A stretch of 64,000 bases of DNA, taken from assembly GCF_030053895.1 (NCBI RefSeq), contig NZ_CP125781.1, forward strand, positions 1,922,001 to 1,986,000. Direction: 5' to 3'. The position numbers and the translations under genes are program-made. Each line of letters begins with the position of its first letter. Position 1 is the stretch's first letter. The notes beneath the pieces were generated by a model. The model ran no database searches and was not told the DNA's origin. It was given only the letters and a program-made list of their open reading frames with translations. Source of the DNA: Trabulsiella odontotermitis (lineage in GTDB: Bacteria; Pseudomonadota; Gammaproteobacteria; Enterobacterales; Enterobacteriaceae). Shown here one piece after another: positions 34,113 to 43,754 of the stretch.

Positions 34113-35308
34113 GGAAGGTGCGAACAAGTTCCTGATATGAGATCATCATATTCATCCGGAGCGCATCCCAGAGGGACATCATGAGCCATCAACTCACCTT
34201 CGCCGATAGTGAATTCAGCACTAAGCGCCGTCAGACCCGAAAAGAGATTTTCCTCTCCCGCATGGAGCAGATTCTGCCATGGCAAAACATGGTGGAAGTC
34301 ATCGAGCCGTTTTATCCCAAGGCGGGCAATGGCCGACGGCCCTATCCGCTGGAGACCATGCTGCGTATTCACTGCATGCAGCATTGGTACAACCTGAGCG
34401 ACGGTGCCATGGAAGATGCCCTGTACGAAATCGCCTCCATGCGCCTGTTTGCCCGATTATCCCTGGATAGCGCCCTGCCGGATCGCACCACCATCATGAA
34501 TTTCCGCCACCTGCTCGAGCAGCATCAACTGGCCCGTCAATTGTTCAAGACCATCAATCGCTGGCTGGCCGAAGCAGGCGTCATGATGACCCAAGGCACT
34601 TTGGTGGATGCCACCATCATTGAGGCACCCAGCTCTACCAAGAACAAAGAGCAGCAACGCGATCCGGAGATGCATCAGACCAAGAAAGGCAATCAGTGGC
34701 ACTTTGGCATGAAGGCCCACATTGGTGTCGATGCCAAGAGTGGCCTGACCCACAGCCTAGTCACCACCGCGGCCAACGAGCATGACCTCAATCAGCTGGG
34801 TAATCTGCTTCATGGAGAGGAGCAATTTGTCTCAGCCGATGCCGGCTACCAAGGAGCGCCACAGCGCGAGGAGCTGGCCGAGGTGGATGTGGACTGGCTG
34901 ATCGCCGAGCGTCCCGGCAAGGTAAAAACCTTGAAGCAGCATCCGCGCAAGAACAAAACGGCCATCAACATCGAATACATGAAAGCCAGCATCCGTGCCA
35001 GGGTGGAGCACCCGTTTCGCATCATCAAGCGGCAGTTCGGCTTCGTGAAAGCCAGATACAAAGGGCTGCTGAAAAACGATAACCAACTGGCGATGTTATT
35101 CACCCTGGCCAACCTGTTTCGGGTGGACCAAATGATACGTCAGTGGGAGAGATCTCAGTAAAAACCGGAAATAACGCCAGAAATGGTGGAAAAAATAGCC
35201 TAAATAGGCTGATTCGATGTGTTTGCGGGAAAAAAATCGGCCCAGATCCGCGAAATTTTAATCAGCGAGTCAGCTTGGGAAGAAATGACCTGCTTATTCG
35301 CACCTTCC
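34113..35308 (+). mobile_element. IS5, intact copy
   Basis: About 1196 bp, bounded by 16-bp terminal inverted repeats: GGAAGGTGCGAACAAG at the left and CTTATTCGCACCTTCC at the right (15 of 16 match). Both ends are flanked by CTAA (34109-34112 and 35309-35312), a typical 4-bp IS5 target duplication. Intact ends, an intact transposase and a perfect duplication suggest a recent insertion. Confidence 0.97.
34181..35161 (+). CDS. insH: IS5 transposase
   Basis: This 326-residue DDE transposase is practically the E. coli IS5 (InsH) protein. The DDE residues lie in VDATIIEAP, VSADAGYQG and the C-terminal RVEHPFRIIKRQFG block. Its codon use and near-identity to E. coli IS5 differ from the more diverged chromosomal genes around it, consistent with recent horizontal spread. 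Confidence 0.97.
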   Translation: MSHQLTFADSEFSTKRRQTRKEIFLSRMEQILPWQNMVEVIEPFYPKAGNGRRPYPLETMLRIHCMQHWYNLSDGAMEDALYEIASMRLFARLSLDSALPDRTTIMNFRHLLEQHQLARQLFKTINRWLAEAGVMMTQGTLVDATIIEAPSSTKNKEQQRDPEMHQTKKGNQWHFGMKAHIGVDAKSGLTHSLVTTAANEHDLNQLGNLLHGEEQFVSADAGYQGAPQREELAEVDVDWLIAERPGKVKTLKQHPRKNKTAINIEYMKASIRARVEHPFRIIKRQFGFVKARYKGLLKNDNQLAMLFTLANLFRVDQMIRQWERSQ

Positions 35309-35606
35309 CTAATTTTTCTGCGTTTTTATTACGGCCGGCAGTTATTGCTTAAATTTACTTCAGACATGTTTCGACTTTCAATATGTAATATAAGGAAATC
35401 GTATTAAATAGGTGATTTAAGAAATAAATTCTTAGGGAAATACTTAGAATCGCCCGGGTTTACAGGGAATATGCACCATTGATGAAATGCGGGAGATTAT
35501 ACGAAATCAGAAATTGAGCATTTCCTGATATAAGATAAGTTCTCGTTTTGCGGTGCAAAAGCCAGATCAATGAAAACGGGGTGTGAAATATTGCGTGCGG
35601 AGAGAA
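35309..35606. other. gene-free region between IS5 and the putA terminator
   Basis: About 300 bp, AT-rich, beginning with the right CTAA target repeat. I see no gene, RNA or repeat. It was joined to the upstream region of regulator copy B before IS5 inserted. Confidence 0.6.
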
Positions 35607-35632
35607 GCCCGGCAACCCATTCGTTACCGGGC
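35607..35632 (-). terminator. terminator of putA
   Basis: GCCCGGCAAC and GTTACCGGGC form a 10-bp stem with one mismatch, 10 nt after the putA stop. On the minus strand it is followed by a short T/C-rich stretch (TTCTCT). Confidence 0.65.
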
Positions 35633-35642
35633 AAAGGATAGT

Positions 35643-38600
35643 TTAACCAATCGTCATCAGGCTGGCATTTCCGCCTGCGGCGGCGGTATTAATGCTTAAT
35701 GAGCGTTCATGATACAAACGTTCCAGTAGCAGATTGGTTTCACCACGGGCAAAACCCTGTACCGAGACAATCGCGCCGTCGCGCGCCGCGACCTGTTCGC
35801 ACAGTTCACGCAACTGATCAGAATCACCATGGTAAATCACCGCGTCAAAGCGCTGTGCCATCAGCGCATCAGGTTTCGCAAAACGGATGCGCTCAGCAAC
35901 GGCTTTCGGTAACTGTTTCACCAGCGCACGTTGCAGCGGTGCGTCCGGCCACAGCACTTCGCTGCCGACCGCCATCACCGCGGCTAACTGCACCAGCGCA
36001 TCATCGTCGTTATCCGCCACGCACAGCACGGCTTCGCGCGGCACGAAGGTGAGGGTGTTGCGCTCGCCGGTCGGCCCCGGCAGCAGGCGCTGCGTTCCCG
36101 CCTGCGCCAGCTCGCCGTACTGCTGGCAAAGCGCATGCAGCGCCGGGCGGTTTTCTGCCCATTGCGTTAAGGCCAGCAGCGGTTTTTCCAGCAGCGCTTT
36201 CAGTTGCGTATCTACCGGGTATTCTGCGTCCTGACGGGCGAGGGTTTTCGTCAGCGCCGTTTCCGGGCGGCTCGACAACAGGCGGTAAAGATAGAGCGGG
36301 CCGCCCGCTTTTGGCCCGGTGCCAGACAGGCCTTCGCCGCCGAACGGCTGCACGCCAACCACCGCGCCAACCATATTACGATTCACGTACAGGTTGCCGA
36401 CGTGGGCATTGCCGGTGACCTGGGCGATGGTCTCGTCGATACGGGTATGCACGCCGAGCGTCAGGCCATAACCGGCAGCGTTGATCTGCGCCAGCAACTG
36501 ATCCAGCTCGTTGCGGCGATAGCGCACCACGTGCAGCACCGGGCCAAAGACCTCTTTTTTCATCTCGTCGAAGCTGTCGAGTTCAATCAGCGTCGGCGGA
36601 ACAAAGGTGCCACTGGTCCACTCGCGGGCATCTTCGCTGTTGTCAAAGGCCGCCTGGAAAACGTTGCGGCCTTTGGCGCGCAGGGTCTGAATGTGCTGTT
36701 CGATATTCGCTTTGGCTTCCGCGTCGATAACCGGCCCGATGTCCGTCGTCAGGCGACCCGGGTTGCCCATCCGGCACTCCGCCATCGCACCACGTAACAT
36801 GGTCAGGGTGTGGTCGGCGACTTCTTCCTGCAGACACAGCACACGCAGGGCAGAGCAGCGCTGACCGGCGCTGTCGAACGCCGAGGCCAGCACGTCGATC
36901 ACCACCTGTTCGGTCAGCGCGGACGAATCCACAATCATCGCGTTCAGACCGCCGGTTTCGGCAATCAACGGTGTCGGGCGACCCTGTGCGTCGAGGCGGC
37001 TGGCAATGTTGCGTTGCAGCAGCGTGGCGACTTCCGTGGAGCCGGTAAACATCACGCCACGCACACGGTTGTCGGCGGTCAGTTGCGCACCGACGGTTTC
37101 CCCGCGACCCGGCAGCAACTGGATCACCCCTGCCGGAACGCCAGCCTCGCGCAGAATGGCAATGCCCTGCGCGGCGATAAGCGGCGTCTGTTCGGCCGGT
37201 TTTGCCAGTACGCTGTTACCTGCCGCCAGTGCGGCGGCAATCTGGCCCGTGAAGATCGCCAGCGGGAAGTTCCACGGGCTGATACATACCACCGGGCCTA
37301 ACGGGCGATGGGTTTCGTTATCAAAATCGTGGCGCACCTGCCCGGCGTAATAGTGGAGGAAATCCACCGCTTCACGCACTTCGGCAATGGCGTTGCTGAA
37401 GGTTTTACCCGCTTCACGCACCAGAATGCCCATCAGCTGTTGCATCTGGCCTTCCATCAGCACGGCAGCACGTTCGAGGATGGCGGCACGCTCTTCCGGC
37501 GGGGTCGCGAACCAGATTGGCGCGTTGCTCACCGCGCTGTTCAGCGCCTGTTCCACTTCGCTTTCGCTGGCTTCACGCACATAACCGACCCGGTCTTTCG
37601 GTTCCGCCGGGTTAACGACGGGTGTCAGTTCGCCTTCTTCCACCGGGTGCTCCAGCATCGGTAGCGCCTGCCACTTCTGCAACGCGCTGTTCAGTAATGA
37701 AGAGGAGAGGGAGGCGAGACGGTGTTCGTTCGCCAGATCCAGCCCCGCCGAGTTGGCGCGGCCTTTGCCGTACAGATCGCGCGGCAGCGGGATTTTCGGA
37801 TGCGGCAGACCCGGCTGGCCTTCCTGCGCCGCCAGTTTTTCAACCGCATCTACCGGATCAGCAACCAGCTCGTCCAGCGGCAGGGTGTTATCGGCGATGC
37901 GGTTCACAAAGGAAGTATTCGCGCCGTTTTCCAGCAGACGGCGCACCAGATACGCCAGCAGCGTTTCATGGGTGCCCACTGGCGCATAAATGCGGCATGG
38001 ACGGTTCAGTTTGCCTTCCGCCACTTTACCCACCACCTGCTCATACAGCGGCTCGCCCATGCCGTGCAGGCACTGGAACTCATACTGACCCGGATAGTAG
38101 TTCTGCCCCGCGAGCTGGTAAATCGCCGCCAGCGTATGAGCGTTGTGGGTGGCGAACTGCGGGTAAATCAGGTTTGGCACACCGAGCAGTTTTTTCGCAC
38201 AGGCAATATAGGAAACATCGGTGTACACCTTGCGGGTGTAGACCGGATAACCTTCCAGCCCCTCCATCTGCGCACGTTTGATTTCGCTGTCCCAGTAAGC
38301 GCCTTTCACCAGACGGATCATCAGGCGGCGACGACTGCGGGTGGCGAGATCAATCAGGTAATCAATCACGAACGGGCAGCGTTTCTGGTACGCCTGAATG
38401 ACGAAACCGATGCCGTTCCAGCCGGCCAGCTCCGGCTCAAAGCACAGTTTCTCCAGCAGATCGAGGGAGATCTCCAGCCGGTCGGCCTCTTCGGCGTCGA
38501 TGTTAATGCCGATGTCATACTGGCGTGCGAGCAGGGTTAATGACTTCAGGCGTGGGTAGAGTTCGTCCATCACGCGGTTGTACTGCGCGCGGCTGTAGCG

Positions 38601-39605
38601 CGGGTGCAGCGCCGACAGCTTGATGGAAATGCCCGGCCCTTCATAAATGCCACGCCCGTTCGAGGCTTTGCCAATGGCATGAATGGCCTGCTGATAAGAG
38701 ACCATATACGCCTGCGCGTCGGCGGCGGTCAGCGCCGCTTCGCCCAGCATATCGTAGGAATAACGAAACCCTTTTTCTTCCAGCTTGCGGGCGTTGGCCA
38801 GCGCTTCGGCGATGGTTTCACCGGTGACGAACTGCTCGCCCATCAGGCGCATCGCCATATCCACGCCTTTGCGGATCAGCGGTTCGCCGCTCTTCCCGAT
38901 GATGCGGTTCAGGGAACGCGACAGGCTGGCTTCGTTATGTGTGGACACCAGTTTGCCGGTAAACAGCAGACCCCAGGTGGCGGCGTTAACGAACAGCGAC
39001 GGGCTGCGGCCAATGTGCGACTGCCAGTTACCGTTGCTGATTTTGTCGCGGATTAATGCATCGCGGGTGGCTTTGTCAGGAATACGCAGCAGCGCTTCGG
39101 CCAGGCACATCAGCGCCACGCCTTCCTGCGAGGAGAGGGAGAATTCCTGTAACAGGCTCTGCACCATCCCGGCGCGACCGCTGGCGGTTTTTTGGTTGCG
39201 CAGTTTTTCTGCCAGCTGATACGCCAGCTTGTGCGCCTGTTCCGCCACGTTTTGTGGCAGACGCGCCTGCTCCAGCAGCATCGGCACCGCATCGGTTTCA
39301 GCACGACGGTATGCGGCGGTAATGTTCGCGCGGGTGACGGACTGCGGCAGGATCTGCTCGGCAAATTCGAGGAAAGGCTGGTGGGTTTCATCGACGGGGG
39401 CTACCGCCTCTTCGCTTTCATTGGCGGCACCGGAGAGCAGCGCAGGCAGCTCCGGCAGGGCATCGTCATTATCCAGTCTTTCGAGATAGTTAAAAATCGC
39501 CTGCTTAATTAACCAGTGCGGTGTGCGATCAATTCGGGTTGCAGCCGCTTTAATGCGTTCGCGGGTGGCGTCGTCAAGCTTAACCCCCATGGTGGTGGTG
39601 CCCAT
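35643..39605 (-). CDS. putA: trifunctional proline utilisation protein PutA
   Basis: PutA oxidises proline to glutamate in two steps at the inner membrane and represses the put genes when proline is absent. The 1320-residue protein (same as E. coli) has an N-terminal ribbon-helix-helix DNA-binding domain (1-47: TTMGVKLDDATRERIKAAA) and an FAD proline dehydrogenase barrel (about 260-610, with YAPVGTHETLLAYLVRRLLENG at its end). The P5C dehydrogenase follows (about 650-1130), with PWNFPLAIFTGQ, GSTEVATLLQ and catalytic Cys in GQRCSALRVL, then a C-terminal domain. It is divergent from putP across a region with PutA-type operators. Confidence 0.97.
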   Translation of the reverse strand: MGTTTMGVKLDDATRERIKAAATRIDRTPHWLIKQAIFNYLERLDNDDALPELPALLSGAANESEEAVAPVDETHQPFLEFAEQILPQSVTRANITAAYRRAETDAVPMLLEQARLPQNVAEQAHKLAYQLAEKLRNQKTASGRAGMVQSLLQEFSLSSQEGVALMCLAEALLRIPDKATRDALIRDKISNGNWQSHIGRSPSLFVNAATWGLLFTGKLVSTHNEASLSRSLNRIIGKSGEPLIRKGVDMAMRLMGEQFVTGETIAEALANARKLEEKGFRYSYDMLGEAALTAADAQAYMVSYQQAIHAIGKASNGRGIYEGPGISIKLSALHPRYSRAQYNRVMDELYPRLKSLTLLARQYDIGINIDAEEADRLEISLDLLEKLCFEPELAGWNGIGFVIQAYQKRCPFVIDYLIDLATRSRRRLMIRLVKGAYWDSEIKRAQMEGLEGYPVYTRKVYTDVSYIACAKKLLGVPNLIYPQFATHNAHTLAAIYQLAGQNYYPGQYEFQCLHGMGEPLYEQVVGKVAEGKLNRPCRIYAPVGTHETLLAYLVRRLLENGANTSFVNRIADNTLPLDELVADPVDAVEKLAAQEGQPGLPHPKIPLPRDLYGKGRANSAGLDLANEHRLASLSSSLLNSALQKWQALPMLEHPVEEGELTPVVNPAEPKDRVGYVREASESEVEQALNSAVSNAPIWFATPPEERAAILERAAVLMEGQMQQLMGILVREAGKTFSNAIAEVREAVDFLHYYAGQVRHDFDNETHRPLGPVVCISPWNFPLAIFTGQIAAALAAGNSVLAKPAEQTPLIAAQGIAILREAGVPAGVIQLLPGRGETVGAQLTADNRVRGVMFTGSTEVATLLQRNIASRLDAQGRPTPLIAETGGLNAMIVDSSALTEQVVIDVLASAFDSAGQRCSALRVLCLQEEVADHTLTMLRGAMAECRMGNPGRLTTDIGPVIDAEAKANIEQHIQTLRAKGRNVFQAAFDNSEDAREWTSGTFVPPTLIELDSFDEMKKEVFGPVLHVVRYRRNELDQLLAQINAAGYGLTLGVHTRIDETIAQVTGNAHVGNLYVNRNMVGAVVGVQPFGGEGLSGTGPKAGGPLYLYRLLSSRPETALTKTLARQDAEYPVDTQLKALLEKPLLALTQWAENRPALHALCQQYGELAQAGTQRLLPGPTGERNTLTFVPREAVLCVADNDDDALVQLAAVMAVGSEVLWPDAPLQRALVKQLPKAVAERIRFAKPDALMAQRFDAVIYHGDSDQLRELCEQVAARDGAIVSVQGFARGETNLLLERLYHERSLSINTAAAGGNASLMTIG

Positions 39606-39669
39606 TGCCGTTCACTCCTGTGTCTGTTCTTTGAGTACTTTTATTTGGTTACGCAGAAATATCTATCAT

Positions 39670-39877
39670 GTTGCAACTTTGTGCAACCTTGTTAATTGTG
39701 ACCTGGGTAGCAAGCTTAAAAATGAATGAATTGTTAATAAAGAAAGAAAAATAAAAACAAGCAAGAATAAAACGCAAAACGTTTCCATGCTTTACTTAAC
39801 AAAAATAAAAGGTGCAACCGTCAGAAGTGTGAGCGAGTGCAACCTGTAAGAATTTAGCTCAGGGCGCAGGGTGCAAT
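39670..39877. promoter_or_regulatory. cluster of PutA operators in the putA-putP control region
   Basis: The PutA recognition hexamer GTTGCA, or its complement TGCAAC, occurs at 39670-39675, 39682-39687, 39813-39818 and 39838-39843, and a variant TGCAAT at 39872-39877. Five sites in the 413-bp putA-putP gap is the number described for E. coli. The first two form a close inverted pair next to the putA start; the other three lie toward putP. Confidence 0.8.
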
Positions 39878-40018
39878 CGTTGTAAATGATGTGTTAAATC
39901 GTTTGTGAAATTTTAAAGCTTCAGTCAGGATACTGTCCCCCCTGGCATTCACAGAATCATCACCCCGTTCCGGTGATGGAACATAACGGCGAATAAGAAA
40001 GCGTTCTGGAGAGGTTTA

Positions 40019-41527
40019 ATGGCTATTAGTACACCGATGCTGGTGACGTTCTGCGTCTATATCTTTGGCATGATCTTAATCGGGTTTATGGCGTGGCGCT
40101 CCACGAAAAACTTTGATGATTATATTCTTGGCGGCCGCAGTCTCGGTCCGTTTGTGACGGCATTGTCAGCCGGGGCGTCTGATATGAGCGGCTGGCTGCT
40201 GATGGGCCTGCCGGGGGCGATTTTTATCGCCGGGATCTCCGAAAGCTGGATTGCCATCGGCCTGACGGTCGGGGCGTGGATCAACTGGAAACTGGTGGCC
40301 GGTCGCCTGCGTGTTCACACCGAAGTGAACAACAATGCCCTGACGCTGCCGGATTACTTCACTGGCCGCTTTGAAGATACCAGCCGCGTGCTGCGTATTA
40401 TCTCCGCGCTGGTTATTCTGCTGTTCTTCACCATTTATTGCGCCTCCGGGATTGTCGCCGGTGCGCGTCTGTTCGAAAGCACTTTCGGGCTGAGCTACGA
40501 AACCGCGCTGTGGGCTGGTGCCGCAGCCACCATTATCTATACCTTCATTGGCGGCTTCCTCGCGGTCAGCTGGACCGACACCGTGCAGGCCAGCCTGATG
40601 ATTTTCGCGCTGATCCTGACCCCGGTCATCGTTATTCTGACCGTCGGCGGTTTTGGCGATTCGCTGGAAGTGATCAAACAGAAAAGCATCGAAAACGTCG
40701 ATATGCTGAAAGGGCTTAATGTCGTCGCCATCATTTCGCTGATGGGCTGGGGACTCGGCTATTTCGGCCAGCCGCACATTCTGGCGCGCTTTATGGCGGC
40801 AGACTCGCACCACAGCATCGTGCATGCCCGTCGTATCAGTATGACCTGGATGATCCTGTGCCTGGCGGGTGCGGTGTCAGTCGGTTTCTTCGGCATTGCT
40901 TACTTCAACAACAACCCGTCGCTGGCAGGCGCGGTGAACCAGAACGCCGAGCGTGTGTTCATCGAGCTGGCGCAGATCCTGTTCAACCCGTGGATCGCCG
41001 GTATTCTGCTGTCAGCGATTCTGGCGGCGGTGATGTCCACCCTGAGCTGCCAGTTGCTGGTCTGCTCCAGCGCCATTACTGAAGATCTCTACAAAGCGTT
41101 CCTGCGTAAAGGCGCGAGCCAGACAGAGCTGGTGTGGGTAGGGCGCTTTATGGTGCTGGTCGTGGCGCTGGTGGCGATTGCCCTTGCCGCTAACCCGGAA
41201 AACCGTGTGCTGGGGCTGGTGAGCTACGCCTGGGCGGGCTTCGGCGCGGCGTTTGGCCCGGTCGTGCTGTTCTCGGTGTTGTGGTCGCGCATGACCCGCA
41301 ACGGCGCGCTGGCCGGGATGATCATCGGTGCCGTCACCGTCATCGTCTGGAAACAGTTCGGCTGGCTGGATCTGTACGAAATCATCCCGGGCTTCATCTT
41401 CGGTAGCCTTGGCATCGTGATTTTCAGCCTGCTGGGTAAAGCGCCGTCTGCCGCCATGCAGCAGCGTTTCGCGGAAGCGGATGCGCATTACCACTCGGCA
41501 CCGCCGTCACGTTTACAGGCGGAATAA
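40019..41527 (+). CDS. putP: sodium/proline symporter PutP
   Basis: PutP imports proline with Na+ across the inner membrane (SSS family, LeuT fold, 13 helices). The 502-residue length equals E. coli. Family blocks include the Na+-site region SAGASDMSGWLLMGLPGA after TM1 and GWGLGYFGQPHILARFMA before the later helices. GGAGAGG lies upstream of the start at a good distance. It is divergent from putA and shares its PutA-bound control region. Confidence 0.97.
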   Translation: MAISTPMLVTFCVYIFGMILIGFMAWRSTKNFDDYILGGRSLGPFVTALSAGASDMSGWLLMGLPGAIFIAGISESWIAIGLTVGAWINWKLVAGRLRVHTEVNNNALTLPDYFTGRFEDTSRVLRIISALVILLFFTIYCASGIVAGARLFESTFGLSYETALWAGAAATIIYTFIGGFLAVSWTDTVQASLMIFALILTPVIVILTVGGFGDSLEVIKQKSIENVDMLKGLNVVAIISLMGWGLGYFGQPHILARFMAADSHHSIVHARRISMTWMILCLAGAVSVGFFGIAYFNNNPSLAGAVNQNAERVFIELAQILFNPWIAGILLSAILAAVMSTLSCQLLVCSSAITEDLYKAFLRKGASQTELVWVGRFMVLVVALVAIALAANPENRVLGLVSYAWAGFGAAFGPVVLFSVLWSRMTRNGALAGMIIGAVTVIVWKQFGWLDLYEIIPGFIFGSLGIVIFSLLGKAPSAAMQQRFAEADAHYHSAPPSRLQAE

Positions 41528-41541
41528 CCCCTGAAAAATCA

Positions 41542-41574
41542 TCCTGAGCCCGGTTTTTGGGCTCAGGAATTCCT
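41542..41574 (+). terminator. terminator of putP
   Basis: TCCTGAGCCC (41542-41551) pairs with GGGCTCAGGA (41559-41568) around a TTTTT-containing loop; ATTCCTTT follows. Confidence 0.75.
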
Positions 41575-41650
41575 TTCCTGAATCCATTCCCCCCACAATT
41601 TTTACATCCTGTCATTATTCTCGCGACATTTTGCTTGTGTTTATTTGTGG

Positions 41651-41669
41651 CGTAATGATAATCGCAATC
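41651..41669 (+). promoter_or_regulatory. Fur-box-like site upstream of efeU
   Basis: The 19 bases here contain AATGATAATC and match the Fur consensus GATAATGATAATCATTATC at 14 of 19 positions. The site lies about 60 bp before the efeU start. E. coli efeUOB is Fur-repressed (and CpxAR-controlled), which supports the call. Confidence 0.6.
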
Positions 41670-41727
41670 ACTAAGATTTACTTTTCTTTGCATCAACTGA
41701 CCGTGATTCACATTTAAGGATGTCGGC

Positions 41728-42561
41728 ATGTTTGTTCCATTTCTCATTATGTTACGTGAAGGACTTGAGGCGGCGCTTATTGTCAGCCTGATCGCCAGTT
41801 ATCTGAAGCGCACCCAACGCGGGCGCTGGATTGGCGTAATGTGGATCGGCGTGTTTCTCGCCGCGGCGTTGTGTCTCGGTTTAGGCATCTTTATTAACGA
41901 AACCACCGGCGAGTTCCCGCAAAAAGAGCAGGAGCTGTTTGAAGGGCTGGTGGCGCTGGTCGCGGTCATCATCCTGACGTGGATGGTGTTCTGGATGCGC
42001 AAAGTGTCGCGCAACGTCAAACAACAGCTGGAACAGGCGGTGGATAACGCCCTGCAACGCGGCAATCACCACGGCTGGGCGTTGATCCTGATGGTCTTTT
42101 TCGCCGTCGCGCGTGAAGGGCTGGAGTCGGTGTTCTTCCTGCTGGCGGCGTTTCAGCAGGATGTCGGTATCTGGCCGCCACTGGGGGCGATGCTCGGCCT
42201 GGCGACGGCGGTGGTGCTCGGTTTCCTGCTCTACTGGGGCGGCATCCGGCTTAATCTCGCCGCGTTCTTCAAATGGACCAGCCTGTTTATTTTGCTGGTG
42301 GCGGCCGGGCTGGCGGCGGGGGCGATCCGCGCTTTCCATGAGGCCGGGCTGTGGAACAACTTCCAGCAGGTGGCGTTCGATTTCAGCAACGTGCTCTCCA
42401 CCCATTCGCTGACCGGTACGCTGATGGAAGGCATTTTCGGCTACCAGGAAGCGCCGAGCGTCAGTGAAGTGGCGGTTTACTTTATTTATCTGATTCCGGC
42501 GCTGGTGCTGTTCGCACTGCCGCCGCGTGCCGGTACGACAGCGTCCCGTACAGCACCCTGA
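41728..42561 (+). CDS. efeU: ferrous iron permease EfeU
   Basis: EfeU is the inner-membrane Fe(II) channel of the low-pH EfeUOB system (Ftr1 family). The 277-residue protein has seven predicted helices and two REGLE motifs, at residues 10-14 and 129-133, whose glutamates form the iron path. The frame is complete, unlike E. coli K-12, where efeU carries a frameshift and the system is inactive. It leads the efeUOB operon behind a Fur-box-like site. Confidence 0.95.
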   Translation: MFVPFLIMLREGLEAALIVSLIASYLKRTQRGRWIGVMWIGVFLAAALCLGLGIFINETTGEFPQKEQELFEGLVALVAVIILTWMVFWMRKVSRNVKQQLEQAVDNALQRGNHHGWALILMVFFAVAREGLESVFFLLAAFQQDVGIWPPLGAMLGLATAVVLGFLLYWGGIRLNLAAFFKWTSLFILLVAAGLAAGAIRAFHEAGLWNNFQQVAFDFSNVLSTHSLTGTLMEGIFGYQEAPSVSEVAVYFIYLIPALVLFALPPRAGTTASRTAP

Positions 42562-42618
42562 TGTCATTCGACGCATTACACTATTTAGTTACAACATACT
42601 TATTGAAAGGGATAGGTC

Positions 42619-43749
42619 ATGACAACTAACTTCCGCCGTAGTGCGCTGCAAGTGGGTATTGCTGCGCTGTTCGCTTCTGCTTTTGCTGTTCAGGCTGCGG
42701 ATATTCCGCAGGTCAAAGTGACCGTCAACGACAAACAGTGTGAGCCGATGAGCATCACCGTCAATGCCGGTAAAACCCAGTTCATCATTCAGAACCACAG
42801 CCAGAAAGCACTGGAATGGGAAATCCTCAAAGGCGTGATGGTGGTGGAAGAGCGGGAAAACATCGCCCCGGGATTCACCCAGAAGATGACCGCCAACCTG
42901 CAACCTGGCGAATATGACATGACCTGCGGCCTGCTGACTAACCCGAAAGGCAAGCTGATTGTCAAAGGCGAAGCGACGGCGGCGGACGCGGCCAAAGCGA
43001 ATGCCGTGCTGAGCCTCGGCGAGGCGATCACCAGTTATAAAACCTACGTCACCGCCGAAACCGCGGAACTGGTCAAAGGCACCAAAGCCTTTACCGATGC
43101 GGTAAAAGCCGGGGACATCGAAAAAGCGAAAGCGCTGTATGCGCCGACGCGTCAGCACTACGAGCGCATCGAACCGATCGCCGAGCTGTTCTCTGATCTC
43201 GACGGCAGCATTGATGCCCGTGAAGACGATTACGAGCAGAAAGCGGACGACCCGAAATTCACCGGCTTCCACCGTCTCGAAAAAGCGCTGTTTGGCGACA
43301 ACACCACCAAAGGGATGGAACAGTACGCCACCCAACTGAACACCGACGTGCTTGAGCTGCAAAAACGCATCAGTGAACTGGCGTTCCCGCCGTCAAAAGT
43401 CGTGGGCGGCGCGGCCGGGCTGATTGAAGAAGTGGCGGCCAGCAAAATCAGTGGCGAAGAAGATCGCTACAGCCACACCGACCTGTGGGATTTCCAGGCC
43501 AACATCGATGGCGCGCAGAAAATCGTCGACCTGCTGCGTCCGCAACTGCAAAAAGAGAACAGCGCGCTACTGGCGAAAGTCGATGCCAACTTCAAAAAAT
43601 TGGACGCGATCCTGGCGAAGTATCGCACTAAAGACGGTTACGAAACCTACGACAAACTGACCAGCGCTGACCGTAACGCACTGAAAGGGCCGATCACGAC
43701 GCTGGCGGAAGACCTGGCTCAGTTGCGCGGGATCCTGGGACTGGACTAA
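42619..43749 (+). CDS. efeO: periplasmic iron uptake protein EfeO
   Basis: EfeO is the periplasmic component of EfeUOB. The 376-residue precursor has a signal peptide (cleaved near VQA, about residue 26), an N-terminal cupredoxin-like domain (about 30-120, with KQCEPMSITVNAGKTQF) and a C-terminal M75 peptidase-like helical domain containing FHRLEKALF, the HxxE-type metal site. GAAAGG precedes the start, 57 nt after efeU and 5 nt before efeB. Confidence 0.95.
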   Translation: MTTNFRRSALQVGIAALFASAFAVQAADIPQVKVTVNDKQCEPMSITVNAGKTQFIIQNHSQKALEWEILKGVMVVEERENIAPGFTQKMTANLQPGEYDMTCGLLTNPKGKLIVKGEATAADAAKANAVLSLGEAITSYKTYVTAETAELVKGTKAFTDAVKAGDIEKAKALYAPTRQHYERIEPIAELFSDLDGSIDAREDDYEQKADDPKFTGFHRLEKALFGDNTTKGMEQYATQLNTDVLELQKRISELAFPPSKVVGGAAGLIEEVAASKISGEEDRYSHTDLWDFQANIDGAQKIVDLLRPQLQKENSALLAKVDANFKKLDAILAKYRTKDGYETYDKLTSADRNALKGPITTLAEDLAQLRGILGLD

Positions 43750-43754
43750 GCATC

